Part shown: positions 52,632 through 60,369 of the stretch, in pieces
Numbering within the stretch: position 1 is the first letter of the stretch
Layout of the letters: every line of letters begins with the position of its first letter
Assembly: GCA_043787975.1 (NCBI GenBank)
Contig: JAYVUK010000007.1
Coordinates: 28,119-92,118, forward strand
Source of the DNA: JAPLDA01 sp043787975
GTDB taxonomy: Bacteria > Bacteroidota > Bacteroidia > AKYH767-A > 2013-40CM-41-45
Direction of reading: 5' to 3'
Length of the DNA: 64,000 nucleotides
Made by a program: the position numbers and the translations under genes
The notes under the pieces: model-generated
Told to the model about the DNA's origin: nothing
The model's database searches: none
What the model saw: only the letters and a program-made list of their open reading frames with translations

Positions 52632-53313
52632 GATTTTTAGATCTAAAATATTCATAAAAAAAAACATTCAGCATAATAAGTTCGAAGCCATAAACAACAT
52701 CTTCAATAGGAATTGTGAATAACCGTATTCCTAAATTCTCAGCATTGTTATACCAAACAACAGGTTCCTGTAACCCGCTTCCTGTCAATATTCCATTCAC
52801 AACAAAAAACGGAATCAATAAAACAGGATAAACACAAATAAAATTACCAAACCATTTTATTTTAAAAACAAATTTCATGGTAGCCAGCAAAAGTGCAGTA
52901 CTAATAAAAGTAAAAGAAGTATAAATATGTTGAAACTGAATGAGCCCGATTCCCAAGAGCAAAACAATTAAAGCAATGCAAACGATGTTTTCATGTTTTT
53001 CATTCTGTTGCAAATCAAAAAAGAGACCCAGGCAATGGTATGTGAAAACACAGGCAAAAGGAATGCAGATAAAAAAAAGAACTTCTTCGATCGGAAGATT
53101 GAAAAAATAAACTCCTGATGTATAACCTGTATTGAATCCCCACACTTTCCGCTGTGTAAAGACCGCATCCCAAATCAGAAAAACAAAAGCAGCAATGAAG
53201 TTAGCGGGCCAAAAATATTTCCACTCTTTGTAAAATTTTATCTTCGGATGAAAAGAAAATAAAAAAGGAACAAGCAGAGAACCCACGTTGATGAACAGAT
53301 AAAGAAATTTCAT
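52606..53313 (-). CDS. crtYcd: CrtYcd-type lycopene beta-cyclase
   Basis: 235 residues, about seven TM segments. Two homologous halves carry the catalytic-type motifs NLPIEEVLFFICIPFACVF and TIPIEDVVYGFELIMLNVFFYE, i.e. a fused pair of the CrtYc and CrtYd domains. It closes both ends of lycopene to beta-carotene in the membrane. I start at 53313; the frame extends upstream by 19 codons through a spacer with no family match. It lies 13 nt downstream of crtZ and overlaps the lipocalin gene. Confidence 0.92.
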   Translation of the reverse strand: MKFLYLFINVGSLLVPFLFSFHPKIKFYKEWKYFWPANFIAAFVFLIWDAVFTQRKVWGFNTGYTSGVYFFNLPIEEVLFFICIPFACVFTYHCLGLFFDLQQNEKHENIVCIALIVLLLGIGLIQFQHIYTSFTFISTALLLATMKFVFKIKWFGNFICVYPVLLIPFFVVNGILTGSGLQEPVVWYNNAENLGIRLFTIPIEDVVYGFELIMLNVFFYEYFRSKNHETVNSLF

Positions 53314-53326
53314 TGTAAGTTGCTGA

Positions 53327-53782
53327 TTATTGTTGGTTGAAATATTTAAAAGGGATCCACAGCATTCCAAAACATTCTCCTTCTTCCTTGCCGAGATGTT
53401 TGTGATGCATCTTGTGCGCCCTCCTGATGGCTTTCAAATAAACATTATCCGTATTTCTGAAAAGTTTAAACCGCTGGTGGATTACAATATCATGCACTAA
53501 AAAATAAGCCACACCATAGCTTGTAATTCCCAATCCTATCCAAAAAAGAAAATCAAAACCCTTTTTCATCCCGAAAAACAATCCTGCAATACCGGGAATG
53601 GCAAAAATGAGAAAGAAGAAATCGTTGTCTTCAAAAAAACCTCTTGATTCCTTTTTATGATGATCCTTGTGCAATCGCCAAAGTAATCCATGCATCACGT
53701 ACTTATGAGTAAGCCATGCAACACACTCCATGCTTATGAATGCAGCAAGAGCTATAAGTGAATTTAAAAAGGCGTTTTCCAT
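53327..53782 (-). CDS. crtZ: Beta-carotene hydroxylase
   Basis: 151 residues, a membrane di-iron hydroxylase. The four histidine clusters are H26-x4-H31 (HKYVMH), H38-x2-HH (HKDHH), H97-x4-H102 (HDIVIH) and H123-x2-HH (HKMHH). They place it in the fatty-acid hydroxylase superfamily as CrtZ. It adds 3- and 3'-hydroxyl groups, giving zeaxanthin. It starts one base after the SRPBCC stop; an apparent upstream TTG only adds three residues. Confidence 0.94.
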   Translation of the reverse strand: MENAFLNSLIALAAFISMECVAWLTHKYVMHGLLWRLHKDHHKKESRGFFEDNDFFFLIFAIPGIAGLFFGMKKGFDFLFWIGLGITSYGVAYFLVHDIVIHQRFKLFRNTDNVYLKAIRRAHKMHHKHLGKEEGECFGMLWIPFKYFNQQ

Positions 53783-53783
53783 T

Positions 53784-54236
53784 TTATGCAAATAAACTGT
53801 TTAATATTTTTCTCCTGTATTCAAAAATTTTTTCAATCTTTTTCCGTACAGAAAATTTGTTCATCAATTTTCCAATGAAACCAAGTGGAAGTTTATAAAC
53901 AATTTCATCCTTCATAAGAACTCCGTTATCTTGAACCGCAAATGTATGTGTGTGTTCCCAAATTTTGTATGGACCTTTCAATTGCTTGTCTGTAAAGAAA
54001 CTGTGCATGGATGTTTTCCCAATTTCAGTTTTCCATTTCAATGGAATTCCAAATAGCGGTTTGACTGTATAATCGATTTGCTGTCCTTGAAATATTCCTG
54101 TCTTCTCTACTTTTGAGAGAATTTTAAAATCCAATTCAGGTGGAGTTATTAATGCAAGATTTTTAGGTGATGAAAAAAAATCCCATGCTTCGCCAATGGA
54201 GATTGGCAAAAATTGTTCAGTACTGTATTTGTGCAT
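53784..54236 (-). CDS. SRPBCC superfamily lipid-binding-like protein
   Basis: 150 residues of the START/SRPBCC fold: STEQFLPISIGEAWDFFSSPKNLALITPPELDFKIL opens it, GPYKIWEHTHTFAVQDNGVLMKDEIVYKLP closes the grip. The cavity of this fold binds hydrophobic ligands. Homologues are regular members of crt operons in Bacteroidota, so it may carry a carotenoid or its precursor. It overlaps idi by 20 nt. The role is inferred from context. Confidence 0.85.
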   Translation of the reverse strand: MHKYSTEQFLPISIGEAWDFFSSPKNLALITPPELDFKILSKVEKTGIFQGQQIDYTVKPLFGIPLKWKTEIGKTSMHSFFTDKQLKGPYKIWEHTHTFAVQDNGVLMKDEIVYKLPLGFIGKLMNKFSVRKKIEKIFEYRRKILNSLFA

Positions 54237-54792
54237 AGTTAATAGCTTCTGTTTTGTTATTTATTATTATTTTATTTTCAAGATGACGAATAACTTTATT
54301 GAAACAAATCTTCAACCATGCAGTGTAATGATGCTGGTTTTGTTTCAAATCATTTTCAAGAAGTTTAAGGTTCATGTATTTCCAATTTTTAACCTCTGAC
54401 TTCTCGGGGTTTGGCAAATCATCCGTTACTCCGAAAAATACATGGTCAAACTCATGCTCAGTTAACCCGTTTTCAAAATTTGTTTTATAAGTAAAACTGA
54501 AAGCAAATTCAGTTTGCGATTTCATTCCCATCTCTTCATTCAACCTTCTATTAACAGCATCATTCAGTTCTTCTCCGAATAGAGGATGACTGCAACAGGT
54601 ATTTGTCCATAGTCCACCTGAATGGTATTTGCTGTCAGCTCTCTGTTGCAAAAGCAATTCTCCCTTTGAATTAAAAATGAAAATTGAAAACGCCCTATGT
54701 AGCAGACCTAATTGGTGCACAAGTTCCTTTTCTAATTTGCCCCACTGTTGGTCTTTATCATCAACCAGAATCAGGAATTCTTTATTTTCCAT
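54217..54792 (-). CDS. idi: Isopentenyl-diphosphate delta-isomerase, type I
   Basis: 191 residues, a Nudix-like fold. The catalytic Cys is in WTNTCCSHP, with the metal/acid side in EEMGM, TEHEFDHVFFG and the Trp of TAWLKICF. LLLQQRADSKYHSGGLW is typical. It converts IPP to DMAPP, feeding carotenoid chains. It overlaps the frameshifted gene by 22 nt upstream and the SRPBCC gene by 20 nt downstream. Confidence 0.94.
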   Translation of the reverse strand: MENKEFLILVDDKDQQWGKLEKELVHQLGLLHRAFSIFIFNSKGELLLQQRADSKYHSGGLWTNTCCSHPLFGEELNDAVNRRLNEEMGMKSQTEFAFSFTYKTNFENGLTEHEFDHVFFGVTDDLPNPEKSEVKNWKYMNLKLLENDLKQNQHHYTAWLKICFNKVIRHLENKIIINNKTEAINYAQIQY

Positions 54793-55288
54793 ACCATTTG
54801 CTTTTCAGTTGTTGTTGTATTATCTGAATTAGTTAAAAATTCTATAATTGAATTTTTTAATTGTATATCTCCCAATGCCATTAGCGAATCCAATAAATAT
54901 TTTTTATCGCTATTTATATTATTGTTGTATCCCAGGAATGCAGGAACATTTGTTTGTATGGTGAGCCGCAAATAGCGAAGTTCGATATTTGTAGAGTCCG
55001 AATTTAGTGCTTGTTCAAGCATATCCTTTCCTGACGAGAACTTAGACCATTTACTATATGAATTATTAAGTACTTTGCCATCATCATCGTTGCAAAACCT
55101 TTATATCCCAAAAAAATCGCCTCTTTAAAAGTTGATTGATTATTCCAGCACTTTATCAGATTGGAGCAGGCCTCTTGGCTTGAAGCGGCTTGCCTATATA
55201 ACTTGCGCATTTCCTCCAAGGATGTTTGGTTTGCAAACAAGCCTGAGTAGATAAAAATTAAAAATAAGAAACTGAATTTTATTCTCAC
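54771..55288 (-). pseudogene. Frameshifted gene of the carotenoid operon
   Basis: Two frames join into one protein. The N-part (GTG at 55288; MRIKFSFLFLIFIYSGLFANQ signal peptide, then SLEEMRKLYRQAASSQEACSNL ... FLGYKGFATMMMAKYL) runs out of frame at about 55065-55069. The C-part picks up in another frame (SYSKWSKFSSGKDMLEQALNSD ... LRYLRLTIQTNVPAFLGYN) and ends at 54771. A single missing A would restore one exported protein of about 170 residues. I recall intact versions in related crt clusters; function unknown. A sequencing error or a real break cannot be told apart here. Confidence 0.75.
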
Positions 55289-56121
55289 AGTAAATTCATT
55301 TGATAGCGAAACAAGGAATTAATCATCAGCCCGAATTTCTGTACGTTAGGAATCCGAATCCTTTCCGTTAGTATTTGATTGGCAGGAACTTTTTTTAATT
55401 TTGCGAACAACGACTTGTAATAAACATAAGCCAGATATACTCCGCCTTGTGAAGACCGTGGTAATTTCCTGATTCCGATTAACGCTTCGCTAAAATCAGT
55501 TTCGATTTCCTGCTCAATTAATCTTTTCTCGCTGCTTGTAAACTGAGTGATACTAATGTTCGGGAAATAAGTTCTTCCAAGCGTGCCGTAATCTGCATTT
55601 ATATCACGGAGGAAATTTACTTTCTGAAATGCAGCACCCAATCTCATTGCGAAGGGTTTCAATTGTTCATATAACTTTTCATTACCCTCTGTTAACACAT
55701 GAAGACACATCAGTCCCACTACTTCTGCAGAACCTAAAATATATTGCTGATATTTTTCTTCGCTGTAATCCACTTTCTCTATATCCATCTCCATACTTAA
55801 CAAAAAAGTATCAATCAGATCCTGTTCGATTTTATATTGATGAACCACATTTTGAAAAGAATTCAAAATTGGATTAAGGGAAATCTTGTTTTTAATTGCA
55901 TCTTTAGTATCCAATTTAAATTTGCCAAACAAATATTTTTTGTTGTAGTCATGAAAGCTGTCAACAATTTCATCGGCAAAACGGACAAACCCGTAAATGG
56001 AATAAATTGGATTGCGCAACCGATTGTCGAGAAAATAAATTCCCATAGAAAAACTGGTGCTGTAAGCACGGGTTGTAATTTTACTGCAATGCTCAGATAC
56101 TTTATCAAATAGTAACTTCAT
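55285..56121 (-). CDS. crtB: Phytoene synthase
   Basis: 278 residues of the squalene/phytoene synthase family. The two Asp-rich sites are FADEIVDSFHDY (FVRFADEIVD) and FLRDINADYGTLGRTYFP, with YCYxVA-like text YILGSAEVVGLMCLHV. It condenses two GGPP to phytoene. It overlaps crtI by 17 nt upstream and the frameshifted gene by GTGA downstream. No GGPP synthase gene lies in the window. Confidence 0.95.
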   Translation of the reverse strand: MKLLFDKVSEHCSKITTRAYSTSFSMGIYFLDNRLRNPIYSIYGFVRFADEIVDSFHDYNKKYLFGKFKLDTKDAIKNKISLNPILNSFQNVVHQYKIEQDLIDTFLLSMEMDIEKVDYSEEKYQQYILGSAEVVGLMCLHVLTEGNEKLYEQLKPFAMRLGAAFQKVNFLRDINADYGTLGRTYFPNISITQFTSSEKRLIEQEIETDFSEALIGIRKLPRSSQGGVYLAYVYYKSLFAKLKKVPANQILTERIRIPNVQKFGLMINSLFRYQMNLL

Positions 56122-57601
56122 TTGTTTTGTTTTTTAATTTCTTATCTAATTGTTCAGCGGCTATTTTGCCCGAGATGATTGATGGAGGAACACCGGGCCC
56201 GGGAACCGTAAGTTGTCCGGCATAAAAAAGATTCTTCACTTTCCTGTTTTTGATTTTCGGTTTCAAGATAGCTGTCTGCATTAAAGTGTTTGCAAGTCCG
56301 TACGCATTTCCTTTGTACGAATTATAATCGGCAATAAAATCTTTGATGCAATAACTTTTTTTAAAATCTATGTGAGGTAAAATATTTTCGTTGGTGTGCT
56401 TCTGTAATCTTTCCAACATTCTTTGAAAATAGTTCTCTCGCAATTCTTCGTTGTCAATTAATCCGGGGGCAATCGGCATTAATAGAAAAAGGTTTTCATG
56501 ACCCCTCGGTGAAACATTGTCATCTGATTTGGAAGTGCAACATGCATAGAACAAAGGCTTGGTGGGCCATTGGGGGTTCTTATAAATTTCTTTTGAGTGT
56601 TGAAACAAGTCTTCATCAAAAAATAAAGTATGATGATGAAGCGATTTGATTCGTTTATTTATTCCGAGATAGAATATCAAACACGATGGCGCAAAAATTT
56701 TATTCTCCCAATAATTATCAGAATAATTTCTGTATTCAGCTGGCAAAAGTTTTTGTTCCACATGATGATAGTCTGCTGATGCAATTACTCCGTCACACAA
56801 AAAACTCTCACCGTTCACAAGGACAGCATTCACATTTCCTTCTTTAATTTGGATTTGCTCAACAGGAGCATTGAAGTGAAAAGTTGCTCCATTATTTTTC
56901 GCAACGTTCACCATTGCATCTATCACTTTTCCAAAGCCACCTGTGGGATACCAGGTTCCTAATTTCAACCCGGCATAATTCATCAGACTGTATAAGGCCG
57001 GTGTATCTTGAGGCATTGCACCAAGAAACAATACCGGAAACTCCATCAATGCAATCAACTTTGAATGTTTGAAATATTTTCTCACATGCTTGCTGAAGGA
57101 AGAAAAAACCTGTAGACGAAAAGCACCTCTCAACAAATCCTTATCTGCAAATTCAGCCATGGAAAGTCCGGGTTTATATACCAAGTTCTCGATTCCTGTT
57201 TTGTATTTGTATTCTGCCTCTTCCATAAACTTTTGAAGTTGAACGGCACTGCCTGTTTCAATGGATTCAAAGAGCAGGCATAATTCTTCAAAATTTTCCG
57301 GAACATGCATTGTATCGTTTTTACCAAACACGATATCAAATGAAGGGTTCAATAATTTCAATTCATAGAAGTCAGAAACAGAATGTCCAAAATCAGTAAA
57401 GAATTTTTCAAACACACCCGGCATCCAATACCAGCTCGGCCCCATGTCAAAAACATAACCCATTCCTGTTGTCAATTGCCTTGCTCGTCCTCCGGCTGTT
57501 TCATTTTTTTCAAAGACGTGTACTTCATGTCCGCTCGCACCCAGATAAGCGGCAGCACTCAATCCCGAAAACCCCGAACCTATGATGGCTACTTTAGACA
57601 C
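56105..57601 (-). CDS. crtI: Phytoene desaturase
   Basis: 498 residues. An FAD-binding Rossmann start VAIIGSGFSGLSAAAYLGASGHEV and VFEKNETAGGRARQL are followed by the CrtI signature near the end (NLFYAGQLTVPGPGVPPSIISGKIAAEQL). It converts phytoene to lycopene. The start is GTG at 57601, only 6 residues before the dinucleotide motif, so no later start fits. A 30-bp operator-like dyad lies just upstream (57608-57637), in the gap after the regulator gene. Confidence 0.96.
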   Translation of the reverse strand: MSKVAIIGSGFSGLSAAAYLGASGHEVHVFEKNETAGGRARQLTTGMGYVFDMGPSWYWMPGVFEKFFTDFGHSVSDFYELKLLNPSFDIVFGKNDTMHVPENFEELCLLFESIETGSAVQLQKFMEEAEYKYKTGIENLVYKPGLSMAEFADKDLLRGAFRLQVFSSFSKHVRKYFKHSKLIALMEFPVLFLGAMPQDTPALYSLMNYAGLKLGTWYPTGGFGKVIDAMVNVAKNNGATFHFNAPVEQIQIKEGNVNAVLVNGESFLCDGVIASADYHHVEQKLLPAEYRNYSDNYWENKIFAPSCLIFYLGINKRIKSLHHHTLFFDEDLFQHSKEIYKNPQWPTKPLFYACCTSKSDDNVSPRGHENLFLLMPIAPGLIDNEELRENYFQRMLERLQKHTNENILPHIDFKKSYCIKDFIADYNSYKGNAYGLANTLMQTAILKPKIKNRKVKNLFYAGQLTVPGPGVPPSIISGKIAAEQLDKKLKNKTNEVTI

Positions 57602-57607
57602 TTACTA

Positions 57608-57637
57608 TGTTTATATTTATAAATACTTATTTAAACA
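57608..57637. promoter_or_regulatory. Operator-like dyad upstream of crtI
   Basis: TGTTTATAT (57608-57616), 12 bp, ATTTAAACA (57629-57637). The arms and the spacing repeat those of the site before the regulator gene, and the inner bases are also alike (TTAT...). It occupies nearly all of the 39-bp gap. No good -33/-7 pair is evident here. Confidence 0.7.
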
Positions 57638-57640
57638 GAC

Positions 57641-58528
57641 TTATTTTAGAATTTCGAGCTCCAATTGTTCAATGGTCTGGATCCAATGAATATCCTTTCC
57701 TGTTTTTAGCTGCTGAATTAACTTTTGATTTCCGGATACATGAATGTGCCTTCCTTTGCAACTCTTAGCCAGTTCGCTTAGGTATTGCCGGGATTCTTCC
57801 ACATCATTGTGATGAACAAAAAAGAAGAGCAAGTGAGTTGCCTTCGTTTCCTTTACAGCATTGTTAAGCGACTCCGAAGGAACATTGGAGCCCAGGTAAA
57901 TTACCTTTTTACCTGCCTGGCGAATAAGGTAGTGTGCGAATAAAAGTCCGATCTCATGAAATTCATTTTCCGGGAGAAACAGCAACCACGTCTTCTCTAA
58001 CGTTTTCGGAGGTGGCAAGGCATCAATAGCCACAGCTAATTTTTGCCTGATGATGTTGGTCATGAAATGTTCCTGTGCCGGTGGCAACGTATCCTTTGAC
58101 CACATCAATCCCACCCTCATCAGGAGCGGATAAATGACCTGCTTGTATGTTTTCTTCATCCCAAACCGAAGGATGCAGGTTGAAAAAAGTTTTTCGAAAT
58201 AAGGTTCATCATACCCGATGCCAGCCACAATCATTTGAGACACAAAATGCTCAAAGAACTCATCGATGTACAACGTGTCTTTCGAGTGTTTCTCAACCAG
58301 TTTAAATATTTCAGCATCGGGCATCGCACAGAGTTCGGAAACCTTGTGATCATTGTTCATCAGGCTTACGATGTTGAGCAGCCGCCTGAGTTGCGAGTTG
58401 TCATAATACCTGGTGTTCCCCTCTGATCGGTGAGGTCTCAACGCGTTATAACGATGTTCCCACATGCGGATCGTATGCGCTTTTATGCCGGAAAGCTGCT
58501 GCAAGTCCGAGATGGAAAACATATTCAT
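57641..58528 (-). CDS. carH: CarH-like B12-binding MerR regulator (candidate light sensor)
   Basis: 295 residues: MerR winged helix (FSISDLQQLSGIKAHTIRMWEHRYNALRP...NTRYYDN), helical bundle, then a cobalamin-binding Rossmann domain. Photoreceptor marks are complete: W143-x9-E153-H154 in MWSKDTLPPAQEHF and E189-x-H191-x2-G194 in ENEFHEIG, where His191 would be the lower cobalt ligand. In CarH, adenosylcobalamin holds a DNA-bound tetramer in the dark, and light breaks it. Its position before crtI and its dyads fit this. The start is ATG at 58528; the next ATG is two codons on. Symbol by family resemblance, not proven orthology. Confidence 0.88.
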   Translation of the reverse strand: MNMFSISDLQQLSGIKAHTIRMWEHRYNALRPHRSEGNTRYYDNSQLRRLLNIVSLMNNDHKVSELCAMPDAEIFKLVEKHSKDTLYIDEFFEHFVSQMIVAGIGYDEPYFEKLFSTCILRFGMKKTYKQVIYPLLMRVGLMWSKDTLPPAQEHFMTNIIRQKLAVAIDALPPPKTLEKTWLLFLPENEFHEIGLLFAHYLIRQAGKKVIYLGSNVPSESLNNAVKETKATHLLFFFVHHNDVEESRQYLSELAKSCKGRHIHVSGNQKLIQQLKTGKDIHWIQTIEQLELEILK

Positions 58529-58530
58529 CG

Positions 58531-58574
58531 TGTTTAAATTTATGCAAATATATTTAAACACATGGAATATGCAA
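58531..58574 (-). promoter_or_regulatory. Promoter of the regulator gene with embedded operator dyad
   Basis: Minus strand: TTG (58572-58574), 19 bp, TATATTTG (58545-58552). The dyad TGTTTAAAT-N12-ATTTAAACA covers 58531-58560, so it includes the -7 element and the expected start site. Binding there should block the promoter. The site is 2 bp from the start codon. Confidence 0.75.
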
Positions 58575-58724
58575 AATTATCCTGATATTTTTTTTTGCAC
58601 CATTGACAACAGTAAATTTTACAGGAATCAGTAATAAAGACGAATCAACTCAAGGGATACCTGTAGCACAGCGATTCGTAAATTCGTTTCTAAAGTTTCT
58701 GGGATTATTATCCGTACACTAAGC

Positions 58725-60194
58725 TTAGCGTGAATAATTCGGTGCTTCCTTAATGATGGTCACGTCATGCGGATGGCTTTCCCTTCCTCCTGCTGCCGTG
58801 ATGCGGATGAATTTCGCTTTTTGTAAATCACTGATCTTGTGTGCGCCGCAATAACCCATGCTGGCACGCAAGCCACCAACTAACTGGTAAAGTTCTTCCG
58901 CTAACGTTCCTTTGTAAGGCACGCGACCAACGATTCCTTCCGGCACTAATTTTTTTACATCATCGGTTTGTGATTGAAAGTAACGGTCTTTCGATCCTTC
59001 GCGCATCGCTTCAATGGAACCCATGCCTCGATAGAGTTTAAACTTTCTTCCTTCATAGATCATAGTTTCGCCGGGAGATTCTTCAGTGCCTGCCAGCAAA
59101 GAACCCAGCATGACTGAATTGGCACCGGCTGCAAGCGCTTTGGCAACATCTCCGGAGAAACGAATGCCTCCGTCTGCAATCACCGGAACACCTGAATTTT
59201 TGAGTGCCTGCGCCACAGCGAACACGGCAGAAAATTGCGGAACTCCAATACCTGCAATCACGCGTGTCGTGCAAATAGAACCGGGACCAATACCAACTTT
59301 TACTGCATCTGCTCCGGCTTTCACCAACATGATGGCTGCTTCAGCCGTTGCAATGTTTCCAACGATGACCTGCAGTTTTGGAAATGCCTTTTTTACTTTC
59401 TTCAACACCTCCAGGACTCCTTTCGAATGACCATGAGCCGTATCCATCGTGATCACATCTACGCCAGCATCTACCAATGCCTGGGTACGCTCGAGCGAAT
59501 CCTTGGTAATGCCAATGGCTGCTCCTACTCTCAGTCTTCCGTATTCATCTTTGCAGGCAAACGGTTTTGATTTTATTTTGAGGATGTCTTTGTATGTGAT
59601 CAGGCCGATCAGTTTTCCTTTCTTGTCAACAACGGGAAGTTTTTCAATTTTATATTCCTGTAAAATATCTTCTGCCTTTTCGAGATTAATAATTCCGGTT
59701 GCAGTAATCAGATTTTTCGTGGTCATGATTTCAGAAACCGGACGCTTTGGATTTTTTTCAAAACGCAAATCACGGTTGGTGCAAATACCAACCAAAATAT
59801 TTTCCTTGGTCACTACGGGAATACCTCCAATCTTGTATTCACGCATGATTTTCAATGCATCTCCAACCAGCGCTTCCTTATGAAGCGTAATCGGATCGTG
59901 AATCATCCCGCTTTCGGAGCGTTTTACTTTACGCACTTCGGCTGCCTGTTGCACAATGCTCATGTTTTTATGAATCATGCCAATACCACCTTCCTGTGCA
60001 ATCGCTATCGCCATACTGGATTCTGTAACCGTATCCATGGCTGCTGAAATAATGGGAATATTCAGACTAATCTTCGAGGTGAGCTTACTCGAAACATTAA
60101 CTTCATTGGGAAGAACATCAGAATAAGCCGGCACGAGCAATACATCATCGTACGTAAGGGCTTCTCCAAGAAAACGTTCGGTAGCAACTTTCAT
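58725..60194 (-). CDS. guaB: IMP dehydrogenase
   Basis: 489 residues: TIM barrel interrupted by two CBS domains (MIHDPITLHKEALVGDALKIM ... VVDKKGKLIGLITYKDI). The catalytic Cys loop is GIGPGSICTTR, and the flap carries the usual Arg/Tyr (RYFQ, GIVGRVPYKG). It commits IMP to guanine nucleotides. I start at 60194 (KVATERFLGEALTYDDVLLVP); the frame upstream has no family match. A TATATTTG element lies 32 bp upstream. Confidence 0.97.
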   Translation of the reverse strand: MKVATERFLGEALTYDDVLLVPAYSDVLPNEVNVSSKLTSKISLNIPIISAAMDTVTESSMAIAIAQEGGIGMIHKNMSIVQQAAEVRKVKRSESGMIHDPITLHKEALVGDALKIMREYKIGGIPVVTKENILVGICTNRDLRFEKNPKRPVSEIMTTKNLITATGIINLEKAEDILQEYKIEKLPVVDKKGKLIGLITYKDILKIKSKPFACKDEYGRLRVGAAIGITKDSLERTQALVDAGVDVITMDTAHGHSKGVLEVLKKVKKAFPKLQVIVGNIATAEAAIMLVKAGADAVKVGIGPGSICTTRVIAGIGVPQFSAVFAVAQALKNSGVPVIADGGIRFSGDVAKALAAGANSVMLGSLLAGTEESPGETMIYEGRKFKLYRGMGSIEAMREGSKDRYFQSQTDDVKKLVPEGIVGRVPYKGTLAEELYQLVGGLRASMGYCGAHKISDLQKAKFIRITAAGGRESHPHDVTIIKEAPNYSR

Positions 60195-60225
60195 AGGTGG
60201 GAATGGGTTTGAAAAAAGTTGCACG

Positions 60226-60233
60226 CAAATATA
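60226..60233 (-). promoter_or_regulatory. Candidate -7 element for guaB
   Basis: TATATTTG on the minus strand, 32 bp before the guaB start. At 19 bp upstream there is TTT rather than TTG, so the -33 match is weak. Confidence 0.45.
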
Positions 60234-60279
60234 CATCTTTCAATGAATCATAAAACAAAATCAGGAAATGAATTCGTGT

Positions 60280-60345
60280 ACCACGAAGACACGGAGGACA
60301 TGGAGAATCACAGAGAAAACTCCGTGAACCTTTGTGTTCTCCGTT
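60280..60345. repeat. ACGAAGACACGGAGGACA-type imperfect palindrome
   Basis: CACGGAG (60290-60296) pairs with CTCCGTG (60320-60326), and GGAGAA (60302-60307) with TTCTCC (60337-60342). The phrase (acacgGAGgacatGGAGaatcacagag) is one I recall from spacers in many bacterial genomes. It lies between the CHU_C gene start side and guaB. Confidence 0.5.
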
Positions 60346-60369
60346 CCTCTATAGTAAATAATAAATCCG

